A stretch of DNA of 64,000 nt from Aquabacterium sp. A3 (GTDB taxonomy: Bacteria; Pseudomonadota; Gammaproteobacteria; Burkholderiales; Burkholderiaceae_C), in assembly GCF_038069945.1 (NCBI RefSeq), contig NZ_JBBPEV010000001.1, positions 1,488,001-1,552,000 of the forward strand, in the 5' to 3' direction. A model generated the notes under the pieces. The model was not told where the DNA came from and did no database searches. It saw only the letters and a program-made list of their open reading frames with translations. The position numbers and the translations under genes are program-made. Within the stretch, counting starts at the first letter, position 1; each line of letters begins with the position of its first letter. Shown piece after piece: positions 1 through 9,294 of this stretch.

Positions 1-3000
1 ACGCCGGCCCCCAGCGTGGGCGCGGCGGCCGACAACAATCCATTCACCACCAGGTTGCCCTGCTGGGCCTGGGCCACGATCTGCCCTCCACCACTGGCCA
101 CGGCAAAGGTGTCACTCACCTGGCGCACACGGCCGTCCACGCGTGTGACGGAGCCTTCTGCCAGCGTCAGATCCTGACCTGTGGCGGTCATCGTCAGGCG
201 GCCCGCTTCGATGTCGATGCGGCCGGCCTGCGTCAGTGACTGGCCGCCCAGGGCCAGGCGGCCACCGGCGCCCAGGCTTTCGTTCAAGGTACGTGCCCCG
301 GCTGCCTCCGTGATTTGCAGGCTGCCCTTGGCACTCAGGGTTTGATCAGCCTGGCCGGCGGCCGTCACCCGGCCAGCCTCCAGAGTCACCTCACCAGCGG
401 CCTCGGTGCGCCCCGCGCCTGCGAACACGATGTCGCCCTGGCTGTTCAGGCGCGTCTGGGCAAAGCCCCAGTGCTGCCCGGCGTCACCAGACGCATCCAC
501 CGTGATGCCGCCTGTGCGGCCATCGGTCAGCACCGGCGTGGCTTGAAACTCGATCTCGCCTATCCCGGCGGTGGCGGCCGCGTCGCTCACCGACTTCCCG
601 CTGCTGTTGCGCAAGCTGATGTTCTGCGCCACCACGGTCACGCCGGCGGCAGGGGCGTCCTGTGCCGCGTCTGACTGGGCCGTCAGCCCCAGAATCTGGG
701 GCGCGTCCAGTGTGATCTGTTGGGTGCCCGATTGCCCCAGTTGCGTGCCTGCCGCGATGGCCAGGCTGCCTGCATTGGCCCGCAGGGTCAGGCGCTCGGC
801 CTGGTTGAGTCGGGCCAGTTGTTCACCGCTCAGGCGCAGGGCATCAGCGGGCAACACACCGGTAGGCAACTGGCTGGTGTCGGCATCACCCAGCACCATG
901 GCTGCGGCCCCCACACCCAGGGTGCGGGCTTCCAGCACGGTGCTGTCGGCCACTGAGGTAACGCCGGTACTGTCCAGTTGCACGGCGGCGCCGCTCAGGC
1001 GAACAGCCTCGCTGGACGCGCTGCCATCAGCCCCCACCATCAGCACGGGGCGGGTCTCGCCTTCGACATCCACCGAGGCCACATCCGAAGCCTTGCGGTG
1101 GCTGACCAGCAACTGCGCACCAGCACCCTGGGTGTCGTAACGGCGGGTCTCGCCGTCATCGGATGCCCGTGCCGCGATGCTCACGCCGGCCTCCACCGTG
1201 AGCGCCTCTTTGGCCACCATCAACAATTCACCCGGCAGGGTCAAGGTGTCTTCACCGGCTGCAGTGCCCTCGGCGGCCACACGCACCGCGCGGGCCTGGC
1301 GTTCGACGCTCACGCTGCCATCGGCCTGTTGGGTGCGCACGCCGCCCAGCAGAATGCTCTCGGCGCCGGTGGCTTCCAGCGCCTGGGCGCTGATCACACC
1401 CTGGCCTGGCGTGCTCACCGCCGCGCGGCTGACCACGATGTCGGGCATGGCCAGGTCCAGGGCACCGGCCCGCAAGCCCTCGGCGCCCTTGAAGTTGAAG
1501 CGTGCGGCCCAGTCGTAAGCGTTCATGCTTGTCAGCGACAAGGTGCCGCCATCGCCTGGGCGGGGCAAGGCCACGCCGCTGCGGCGCGCACGCGCATCCT
1601 GGAAGGCGTTGCCAGAGACCACCACCACCTCCGACTTGGCGCGGTAGGTGGCCTCGGGCTCCAGCACCCAGGCTTGACGCACATCATTGCCGCCGTTCTG
1701 GAAGGTGCCCGTGGCGTTTCTGAAGCCCGACACCACCACCGAACCATCATCGTTGCGCACGCCGGTGCTGAGCGCCTGGTTCACATTCAGTGTGGTGGGG
1801 CTGAGCAATACCGCCCCTGGCAAGATGCCGTAGCGAGCGTCCAGCAAGGTGTAGGCGCCGGGCGCCAGCACGCCGTTGCCCGAGTTGATGACCACCTGAT
1901 CACCGGCCTTCAGGTCGGTGCCGATGCCTTGGGTTCGCGCCCGGATGTTGGCGTCGTAGGGTGCAAAGTCATAGCGGTAACTGGGCAGCACGGCAAACAG
2001 CCCAGGGCGCAGGTAGGTGTCGGTGCTGCCGCCCACGCCTGGGTTGAACTGCCAGCCCACGATGTCGCCCCCGGCCTGGGCTTCCACCACGGTGGTCTGG
2101 CCGATGCTGAGCTCATCACCATCCAGCACGATCTGCTGGTTGATGGGCAACTGGGTGATGTCTTGCACCACGTTGCTGTCGGTGGGCAAATCGCCCTGGT
2201 CTGCCCCTTGCGAGGAGTAAAGCCACTGGCTGTTGTTGACCACGTAACCCACGGGCACCGTCACACCGTCTGCGGTGTTGGCCAGGCGGGCGCGATCGGT
2301 CACGGTCAGGGTGTCGGCCTGCACCGACAAGCTGCCCACAGGTTGGTGCAGCACGCCGTCCAGCGTGACGGTATCGGCTTTGAGCGACAGGCTGGCCAGG
2401 GCCGACAAAGGCGTCTGGCTGGTGCTACCTGCATCGGGGGCCGACACGGTCAAAAGACTGCCGTGGCTACCCTGCAATGCGTACTGCGACAGGGTGGTGG
2501 CATACACCACGCCCGCGCGCAGGTTCAGATCACCCTGGAAGCTGAACTGCCCCTTCAGACTGCGGTCGCCGCCCAGGTCGGCCCGCAGGGGGCGCTGGCC
2601 GATGAAACGGATCTCGCCATTGGTGCGCGTGCTGGTGGTGCCGGTGCTGCGGTCCAGCGTGGCATCCAGGTCAACGCGGTTGGCGCCCTGCACGGCGGTG
2701 TCGCCCGTGACCTCGATCAAGCCGGCCTGCACGTGAAGCCACTGGTCGCCCGTCAGCTCGCGCTGGCTGGCGGGAGGGGTTGCGCTCAGGTCGGACGTGA
2801 GCCGGGTGACCGGGCCCATGGCCACATGGTGCGCCTGGATGACATGGTCTGGAACCCTGGCCACTGCCGCGACCTGTGCCACTGCCTCACCCGTGTCGGG
2901 GTTTTCATCCGTTTTGGTCTTTTTGGGTGCCACCAGTGCCAGCACGGGAGCATCCAGCACCACCGATTGCAATCTGGCGCGGCCATCATCCGCCTTCAGG

Positions 3001-6000
3001 TTCACCCCCTGGTGAAGCTGAATGCTGTCGTCGGCTTGCAGGCTCACGCGGTCAAAGCCCGAACCGTTGACCAGCGAGGCGGTCATGACGCCTTGGCCAA
3101 AGAGCCGCTTGTCGCTCAGGTCTTGAACGGCTGTGGCGCCTTCACCAATCAGGATGCTGCGCGGACCGGCTTCGTCGCCATCGGGATAAGCCTGTCCACC
3201 CCCCACGACGAAGTCGCCCTTGCCTTGCTGGCTCAAGCTGATGTTGAGCGTGCCCCCCGACACCGTGTTGTTGGGGGCCTTGGCTTCAATGGTGCCCAGC
3301 AGGCTGAAGCCATCGGTCGAGCGGATGTTCAAGGTGCCCGCACCGGCAGCCCGCGTAACCGCACGGCCCGTACTGCCTGAACGCAACTGACCTTGCGCGC
3401 CATTGAGCTTCAAGGTGGCGCCTGCATCCATCAGCAAGGTGCCACGCACACTGGTGTCCGGCGCCCCACCCAGGGTGATGGTGCCGCCGGCCAACACTTC
3501 GCCCTGCAAGGGGTCAGGCAGGCGCAGCAAGCGGCTGAGCGCGCTGGGGCTGCGCACGGCCTTGACCGCACCGGAGACGTCGATCAACGAGCCTGCTTTG
3601 AGGTGGATGGATTGATCGGCAAGGTAGCCGTAGGCTTCGGCATCCGAAGCAGACGATGCACCCCGCGCACCCAGCAGTGCCAGCGACACCTGCCCGCCCA
3701 GGGCCTGCAGTGTGCCCGCCATGTCGATGCTGCCGCCAGCTTGCAGGGTGATGCTGCCACCCAGCCCCACATCGATCAAGGCGCCTTGCTCAACCGTGAG
3801 GTTGGCGCCCAGTGGCTTGCCGTTTTGTACGGTGACGTTGGGCTCGGTGCTGGCGATCAGGCTGAGCTGCACGCCATTGCGCCGGCCCTGCGGCAAGGTG
3901 GTGAGCGACGAGGTTTGTCCCGTGGCGGCGCTGTAGGCGGACGACAGGCTCAGCATGTTGACCAGCACGGGCCGGTGCTGCGTCGCTTCAGACACGGTGA
4001 TGTCACCCAGTGATGTGACCTTGACGGTGCCAAAGCCCCGGTCGGCATACAGGCCATCGGCCAGCACAAACACGGAGCTGGAGGCTTCGGTGGCCTCACC
4101 CAGGCGCACCGAGGGCAAGCCCTCCAGGCTCAAGGTGCCGCCTTGGCTCATGTCATGGCCACTCAGCGTGCCTGCCAGCACCAGCGTGCCGTCGGGCATG
4201 GTCGATCCAGCGCCGGCCACGCCATCGTTGGCTTTCAGGGTGACCTGGCCCGCACCACCGTTCACCAGGTCGCCGCTGCGTTGGCGCCACGCGGCGCCCG
4301 ACACATCGATGTCGCTGCCCTGTTGAAGCACCACACTGCCCGCGGCCTTGATCGACACCTCGCCGCCTTGCCATGCGCCAGGAATCTGGGCACTGCCGGC
4401 AAACCGGTCATCGGCACGGGTGCCACTGACATCCAGACGGCTGCCTGCCTGCAGCAGGGCATCGCCCCCCTGGGCCAACACCTCGATGCGCCCGCCCGGC
4501 GCCAAAATTTGTCCCTGCAGGCTGACATCGCCATCACGGGCTTTCAGCTGCGCGTGCCCACCCGCAGCCAGACGGATCACTGGCGCGTCGCTGCTGGCCA
4601 GATCGCCCATCTGGATCTGGTTGGCAAACACGGTGAAGCCCCCCAGACCGGCGGCGTTGAGTTGTTGAGCCGACAAGACGGTGACGCCGTCTGACTGGTA
4701 CGAAGCGTCCGGCACCGATGAAATCAGAACACGATCCACCACGTTGCCAGCGGCCTTCTGCGTGGTTTCGAAGCCCACCTCGCGCCCCAGCACCAGCCAA
4801 CCCGCCGTGGGGCGCAAGCTGGTGAACAGGTGCGGCAGGTACTCGGCGCTGCCATCGGCCTGCGCCTGACCGGTGAGCACGTTGGGCAATTGCACCAGGC
4901 GATCGGCCGCCACCAGCTCATCCAGACCATCCCACACCGGAGGTGAGCCGTCAGACACTTGCAGCAAACCACTCAGGCCGGGGTCTCGGCCTGCTTCGCG
5001 GGTGGCGTTGCGCTGCACCTCGCTCATGGACACCGAACCATCCAAGCGGGCGCCGATGGACTGCTCAGGGGCCGCCAGCACTGCCGCGCCCGCGCTTTTA
5101 CCCACCATCTGCTCAGGCAGTTTCAACGCTGAACTCTCTACCAGACCCGCCAGGCCGTAACGCCTCACCTCTTCATCGCTGAATTTGCCCGGGTCTTCGA
5201 CAAAGGCATCGTAAATCTGGTCGCGGGTGGCGCTGCTCATCAGGCTGAAGAGCCCACGGCGATACAGGGCCGAGGTGATCAGACTGCTTTCGTCGTAGGT
5301 GATGCTGCCACCACTGAAATCAACGGTCGAGCCAGCATCCAGGGTCATGCTGCCCTGGGCTTGCATGCGCACCACGCCTCCGGTGGTGGACAGCTCGGCA
5401 GCGGTGTAACGCAGGTTCTTGTAATAGCCGCTGACGTCACCCAGGTTCAGTGCCGCGCGTGCATCGGCGCGCACCGTCTGGCGGTACACCACCCCGGCGC
5501 GTTGCAGGGGCGAATCCGCCAACTCTGCAGAGAACAACTGCACGGTCAACTGGCGGCGGGGCGTGGCGATGCGCAGGTCGTCCAAGCCCGACACGTCCAC
5601 CACCGCGTCAGCCTCCATCACCACCCGGCTGTTGTCTTTGGCCAGGCCGGTGGCCTCTGAGGTGCGAAAAGCCGAGGTCTGCCAGTTGTCGGCCGCCAGG
5701 ATGTTGATTTCACCAGCAGGCGCCTGCACACGGGCACCCGACTTCAGCACGATGTCACTGCCCAGCACGTCGATGCGCGAGCGGTAGAACACATCACTGC
5801 TGCGCTGCACCGTCAACTCTGATGCATCGAAGGCGAGCTTGTCTTGCTCGAACTTCGCCAGGTCTGCCTGGTACTGGGCCTTGACCTCGTCCGAGGCGTC
5901 TTCAGCTGGTACGGTGGGCCGCCTGGGCTCATCAGGCGTCACGGTTGCGCGCAACACCTCGCCAGGACCCACCTCGTCAGGGCCCACACCGATCTGGGTG

Positions 6001-7481
6001 AACACCACGTCGGCCACCCCTTCATCACCCGCGACGGTGCCCTGCACCTTGTCGGTCACGCGCTGACCGCCTCCACCCTTTTCCAAGCCTATTTCCAAGC
6101 CTGCGGCAGAGGGCAGCACTTCGGTGATGCTGCCCACACCCAGCTCTACCGTGCCCAGTGTGTTGGCGGTGCGGTGGGTGTTGCCAGACGACACGGCCGT
6201 GTCCTTCATGGCGGTGATGAAGATGGCCCCGTTCTGCCCCTTGACCGCCGTGGTGGCCGTGAGCTGGCCCTTTTGACGAATGGCCGCACCCACCAGGTTG
6301 ATGGTGCCCTTGTCGGCACGCACCAGGCCACTGGTGTAATCGCCATTCACGCGTTGGTTCTCAACCGTGCCCACGGCGGTGAAGTCTGCCGGCAGGGCGT
6401 CCTTGGCGCCCAGGCCATTTTCTTCGCGCACCTGTGCTTCGATCTGCTGCAGGGTTTCGTCGCTGAAGTTGTCCACCGCCACGATCAGGCCGCGCTGGGC
6501 CAGGTCGGTGGGGGCAAACAGGTACACGGTCTGGCCAGCGGCGAGCACCGTCTGGCCCTCTGGTGTTTCAATCACGCCCTGGTTGAGCACACGGGGCGCC
6601 ACCATCAGCACCTTGCCGCCGGCCTTGGCCTGGATGACTGCGCCCGGTTGGATGGCCACAAAACCTGCCGTGCTGGCATCAGGGCCGCCAAAGACCGCCT
6701 CACCCTGGCGGAGGCGGTAAATGTTCAAGGTGGTGGGGTCATTGAAGTCAACGAGTTTCCCGCTTGGATCCCTCAGTTCTCCATTTGGAAGCTTATCAAG
6801 ATGGCGATCATCGATCGCTCGCTGGGCCACACTCAGCGCCGTGGCGACCAGGCTGCCCACATCCACCCGGGCGTTGCGCCCGAAGATGATGCCGGCGCCG
6901 TTTTCCACCATCACCTCGCCGTTGCCCTTGAGCACCCCATCGATCAAGGAGGCATCGCCACCGCGCACCTTGTTGAGGGCTCGCCCACCGTCTGGCTGTG
7001 TGAACTCGACCGTGTAGCCTTTGCCGATGTTGAAGCTGTCCCAGTTGACGATGATGGCGCCGCTTTTTTGCAGCAGGGTCATCACCGTGCCATCAGGCGA
7101 CAGGGTCGGGTCATCGAACTCGCCGCGGTTGTCGCCACGGAATGCCTCCGAGAACACCGGCAGATTGGGCCGGCCGCTGGCCAAGGTCTGCGACACCATG
7201 TCGGCCACCGAGCGGCTGGCCGAAAACGCCCGCGCCGGGTTGGCCGAGGCCGACAGCCGTTGGGCCGACCCACTGGCACTGAGCGCCCCCGCTTTGGCCG
7301 ACGCCGACACCGTGCCTGCCTGAACCGCGCCCGCCCCCAACAACATCGACACCGCCACGGCCACGGCCGTGCCACGGGTCTGGCCGCCAGCGGCCTTGCC
7401 GGCGCTGCGGTGGTGCTCGGCAGCGGGCACGCGCATGCCACGGCGGCGATCAAAAACGAGGCGGTGGATGTGCTTGTTCAT
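1..7481 (-). CDS. Two-partner secretion exoprotein TpsA (filamentous haemagglutinin-like), 3' end outside window
   Basis: This is a large secreted surface protein, probably an adhesin, exported by the adjacent TpsB. The frame is open without a stop from 7481 to the window edge, about 2,490 residues. The N-terminus MNKHIHRLVFDRRRGMR matches the extended signal peptide (ESPR) of type V exoproteins and is followed by a hydrophobic signal segment ending near VQA. Residues ~75-200 carry the haemagglutinin-activity (TPS) domain: NWDSFNIGKG, LNKVRGGDAS, NGAGIIFGRNARVDVG. The rest is long and repetitive, with recurring glycine- and aspartate-rich strands such as AGSTVDFSGG and AGSRLDVSG, as expected for a right-handed beta-helix. 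It starts 45 nt after tpsB, so the two are probably co-transcribed. Ligand and C-terminal domain are unknown. Confidence 0.93.
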   Translation of the reverse strand, partial: MNKHIHRLVFDRRRGMRVPAAEHHRSAGKAAGGQTRGTAVAVAVSMLLGAGAVQAGTVSASAKAGALSASGSAQRLSASANPARAFSASRSVADMVSQTLASGRPNLPVFSEAFRGDNRGEFDDPTLSPDGTVMTLLQKSGAIIVNWDSFNIGKGYTVEFTQPDGGRALNKVRGGDASLIDGVLKGNGEVMVENGAGIIFGRNARVDVGSLVATALSVAQRAIDDRHLDKLPNGELRDPSGKLVDFNDPTTLNIYRLRQGEAVFGGPDASTAGFVAIQPGAVIQAKAGGKVLMVAPRVLNQGVIETPEGQTVLAAGQTVYLFAPTDLAQRGLIVAVDNFSDETLQQIEAQVREENGLGAKDALPADFTAVGTVENQRVNGDYTSGLVRADKGTINLVGAAIRQKGQLTATTAVKGQNGAIFITAMKDTAVSSGNTHRTANTLGTVELGVGSITEVLPSAAGLEIGLEKGGGGQRVTDKVQGTVAGDEGVADVVFTQIGVGPDEVGPGEVLRATVTPDEPRRPTVPAEDASDEVKAQYQADLAKFEQDKLAFDASELTVQRSSDVFYRSRIDVLGSDIVLKSGARVQAPAGEINILAADNWQTSAFRTSEATGLAKDNSRVVMEADAVVDVSGLDDLRIATPRRQLTVQLFSAELADSPLQRAGVVYRQTVRADARAALNLGDVSGYYKNLRYTAAELSTTGGVVRMQAQGSMTLDAGSTVDFSGGSITYDESSLITSALYRRGLFSLMSSATRDQIYDAFVEDPGKFSDEEVRRYGLAGLVESSALKLPEQMVGKSAGAAVLAAPEQSIGARLDGSVSMSEVQRNATREAGRDPGLSGLLQVSDGSPPVWDGLDELVAADRLVQLPNVLTGQAQADGSAEYLPHLFTSLRPTAGWLVLGREVGFETTQKAAGNVVDRVLISSVPDASYQSDGVTVLSAQQLNAAGLGGFTVFANQIQMGDLASSDAPVIRLAAGGHAQLKARDGDVSLQGQILAPGGRIEVLAQGGDALLQAGSRLDVSGTRADDRFAGSAQIPGAWQGGEVSIKAAGSVVLQQGSDIDVSGAAWRQRSGDLVNGGAGQVTLKANDGVAGAGSTMPDGTLVLAGTLSGHDMSQGGTLSLEGLPSVRLGEATEASSSVFVLADGLYADRGFGTVKVTSLGDITVSEATQHRPVLVNMLSLSSAYSAATGQTSSLTTLPQGRRNGVQLSLIASTEPNVTVQNGKPLGANLTVEQGALIDVGLGGSITLQAGGSIDMAGTLQALGGQVSLALLGARGASSASDAEAYGYLADQSIHLKAGSLIDVSGAVKAVRSPSALSRLLRLPDPLQGEVLAGGTITLGGAPDTSVRGTLLMDAGATLKLNGAQGQLRSGSTGRAVTRAAGAGTLNIRSTDGFSLLGTIEAKAPNNTVSGGTLNISLSQQGKGDFVVGGGQAYPDGDEAGPRSILIGEGATAVQDLSDKRLFGQGVMTASLVNGSGFDRVSLQADDSIQLHQGVNLKADDGRARLQSVVLDAPVLALVAPKKTKTDENPDTGEAVAQVAAVARVPDHVIQAHHVAMGPVTRLTSDLSATPPASQRELTGDQWLHVQAGLIEVTGDTAVQGANRVDLDATLDRSTGTTSTRTNGEIRFIGQRPLRADLGGDRSLKGQFSFQGDLNLRAGVVYATTLSQYALQGSHGSLLTVSAPDAGSTSQTPLSALASLSLKADTVTLDGVLHQPVGSLSVQADTLTVTDRARLANTADGVTVPVGYVVNNSQWLYSSQGADQGDLPTDSNVVQDITQLPINQQIVLDGDELSIGQTTVVEAQAGGDIVGWQFNPGVGGSTDTYLRPGLFAVLPSYRYDFAPYDANIRARTQGIGTDLKAGDQVVINSGNGVLAPGAYTLLDARYGILPGAVLLSPTTLNVNQALSTGVRNDDGSVVVSGFRNATGTFQNGGNDVRQAWVLEPEATYRAKSEVVVVSGNAFQDARARRSGVALPRPGDGGTLSLTSMNAYDWAARFNFKGAEGLRAGALDLAMPDIVVSRAAVSTPGQGVISAQALEATGAESILLGGVRTQQADGSVSVERQARAVRVAAEGTAAGEDTLTLPGELLMVAKEALTVEAGVSIAARASDDGETRRYDTQGAGAQLLVSHRKASDVASVDVEGETRPVLMVGADGSASSEAVRLSGAAVQLDSTGVTSVADSTVLEARTLGVGAAAMVLGDADTSQLPTGVLPADALRLSGEQLARLNQAERLTLRANAGSLAIAAGTQLGQSGTQQITLDAPQILGLTAQSDAAQDAPAAGVTVVAQNISLRNSSGKSVSDAAATAGIGEIEFQATPVLTDGRTGGITVDASGDAGQHWGFAQTRLNSQGDIVFAGAGRTEAAGEVTLEAGRVTAAGQADQTLSAKGSLQITEAAGARTLNESLGAGGRLALGGQSLTQAGRIDIEAGRLTMTATGQDLTLAEGSVTRVDGRVRQVSDTFAVASGGGQIVAQAQQGNLVVNGLLSAAAPTLGAG

Positions 7482-7526
7482 GATGAGCGTCCCGATGAAA
7501 CTGCGGTCAGGGTGGTCAGATATGGG

Positions 7527-9185
7527 TCAGAAGGAGAACTGCAGGCTCACGTCCACACGGTGGTCGCGGCCGGCCTTGGGGCCACTGGCAAACTGCACCG
7601 AGCCGTTGTCGGTGGGGCGCACGGTGTCGAACACCACGCGCGCGTAGTCGATGCTCAGCGTCATGCCCCACGAGGCAAAAAAGCGCAGGCCCAGGCCGTA
7701 GCTGCCCAGGTGGGTGCGTGCGGTCTGGGTGGGTTGTGGGTCCACGATGCGCACAAAACCACGGTCCACGAAGGTCAGGGCCGTGGCCTGTATGCCGGCC
7801 ACCTCCAGCCACACGGGGCTGACCAGTTCGGCGCGGGTGCGCCAGCCTTCATCGCCCGATTGCTCGAAGTCGTAATAGCCACGCACCGTGCTGCTGCCGC
7901 CCAGGCTGTATTGCTCGCCGCTGGGCAGGGCGCCGGTGGCCAGTTGCAGGTCGGCGCTCAGGTTCAGGCGCCAGTCGCCCAAGACCGGGCGGGCGTGACC
8001 CACGGCCAGTTGCAGCGCGGCAAAGTGCGAGCTGGCGCCGGCGCGCTTGCAGTCAAACTGCTCCAGCGTCAGGCCATCGCAGTCCACCGTGCGCCCGCCC
8101 ATGGCGCTGCTCACGGCGCGCAGGGACGCGCTGGCCGTGCTCAGCACATCACCGGCGCCGTTGTGCGTGAAGTTGTAGCCCCCGCTCAGGATGGGATAGC
8201 GCGTGGGCGGACGCTGCACGATCTCGCCGTCCTTGAAGGTGCTGAAGTCGCGGTTGCGCTTGTAGTCCAGCCCCACAAACACGCTGTGGCGCACGGGCCA
8301 GTTCAGCGCGGGCAGGCGGTGCGTCCAGCGCACGCCGGCAAAGGTGCCTTTGGTGAGGGTGGAATCGGGGCCACTGCCGCTGACCTGGGTGGGGGTGTCG
8401 CTGTTGCTGGTGGTGAGCGTGAACAGCAGGTCGTCCTTCGGGCCCAGGGGCAGGCCATACAGCAGCGACAGGGTGTTGGTGTCGTCCGGGCGGCGGGGGG
8501 CGTACTGCCAGCTCAGGCCCAGGGTGTGCCCCAGCTGAAAGAGGTTGTTGATGCCCACCGTGGCATTGATGCGGCCACGGGTGGTGTTGTAGCTTTGGGC
8601 GTTGTTGAACTCGATGCTGCCAAAGTAAGGCGCCTTGTCCTGGATCTTCAGGTCCACATCGATGGCGTCGCCCGCGTCGGTGGCGTTGACCAGCGGCGTG
8701 ATCTGCAGGTTGGCCGACTGGGTGTTGGCGATCTCTTGCTGCAGCGACGGAAAATGCGGCACCTGGCCAGGCTGCACGGCGGGCAACGACTCGCGGATCA
8801 GGCTGGGACGGGTGTGGGCGGCACCGCTCACGGTGAGGCGCTCTACCGGTGCCTCGGTCACGCTGAGGGTGACTTCGCCAGCGTCCACCCGCTGGTTGGG
8901 CAGGCTGACCAGCACCGACAGGTAGCCGGCCTCCTGGTAGGCCTTCTCAAGCGCTGCGCGCGCGCCTTCGATGTCGGCAAAGCGACGCCCCGGGCCCATG
9001 TAGGGCGCCACGGTGCGTTCCAGCACCGCATCGGGCAGCAGCGAGTTGCCTTCGATCACGTACTCGTACACGTCAAACAGGGGCTCGGCCTGTTCCGCTT
9101 CAGCCGCTTGGACATGGGCGGCGGGCAGCATCAATGCCAAAGCCAGGGCAAAAGCCGGTTTCACCAGGACGTGTGGTTTTTTCAT
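7527..9185 (-). CDS. TpsB outer-membrane transporter (ShlB/FhaC/HecB family)
   Basis: This Omp85-superfamily barrel should secrete the TpsA protein encoded just downstream. The product is 552 aa with a signal peptide (MKKPHVLVKP...HVQAA). Two POTRA-like segments lie at ~35-185 (DVYEYVIEGNSLL; VERLTVSGAAHT), followed by a 16-strand-type barrel. The family hallmark LGGSSTVRGY is at ~428-437 (VRGY 434-437). The chain ends in Phe, as barrel proteins do. Two cysteines at ~369 and ~379, in a probable extracellular loop, could form a disulfide. A GTG codon at 9197 would add four residues. I prefer ATG 9185 because a normal lysine-rich signal peptide begins there, although neither start has a clear ribosome binding site. 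Confidence 0.94.
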   Translation of the reverse strand: MKKPHVLVKPAFALALALMLPAAHVQAAEAEQAEPLFDVYEYVIEGNSLLPDAVLERTVAPYMGPGRRFADIEGARAALEKAYQEAGYLSVLVSLPNQRVDAGEVTLSVTEAPVERLTVSGAAHTRPSLIRESLPAVQPGQVPHFPSLQQEIANTQSANLQITPLVNATDAGDAIDVDLKIQDKAPYFGSIEFNNAQSYNTTRGRINATVGINNLFQLGHTLGLSWQYAPRRPDDTNTLSLLYGLPLGPKDDLLFTLTTSNSDTPTQVSGSGPDSTLTKGTFAGVRWTHRLPALNWPVRHSVFVGLDYKRNRDFSTFKDGEIVQRPPTRYPILSGGYNFTHNGAGDVLSTASASLRAVSSAMGGRTVDCDGLTLEQFDCKRAGASSHFAALQLAVGHARPVLGDWRLNLSADLQLATGALPSGEQYSLGGSSTVRGYYDFEQSGDEGWRTRAELVSPVWLEVAGIQATALTFVDRGFVRIVDPQPTQTARTHLGSYGLGLRFFASWGMTLSIDYARVVFDTVRPTDNGSVQFASGPKAGRDHRVDVSLQFSF

Positions 9186-9207
9186 ATCCAACAACACAGA
9201 AATGGAA

Positions 9208-9271
9208 CAGTCCCCGAGGACGGGGACTGTGGGTTTTCAGGCGGGATCTGCCCTGCAATCAGGGCAGATCC
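9208..9271 (-). terminator. Twin hairpins between the PstS-like gene and tpsB
   Basis: Two perfect inverted repeats fill the ~110-nt gap. One has a 9-bp stem (CAGTCCCCG/CGGGGACTG, 9208-9216 and 9221-9229, AGGA loop). The other has a 12-bp stem (GGATCTGCCCTG/CAGGGCAGATCC, 9244-9255 and 9260-9271, CAAT loop). Neither is followed by a strong U-run on the minus strand; after the first comes TTCCATTTCTG. They could be an intrinsic terminator for the upstream gene, an mRNA-processing or stabilising element, or an attenuator ahead of tpsB. Which of these is right cannot be told from sequence. Confidence 0.5.
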
Positions 9272-9294
9272 GCGCTGAGACAGCGCTCAAGAGA

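Noticed and set aside
5844..9278. 1,144-codon plus-strand open frame, and an 800-codon one at 978-3380
   Set aside because: Both are antisense to tpsA/tpsB. Their translations are His/Gly/Ala/Gln-rich with no domain, as expected for shadow frames in GC-rich DNA. The minus-strand proteins have clear family motifs.
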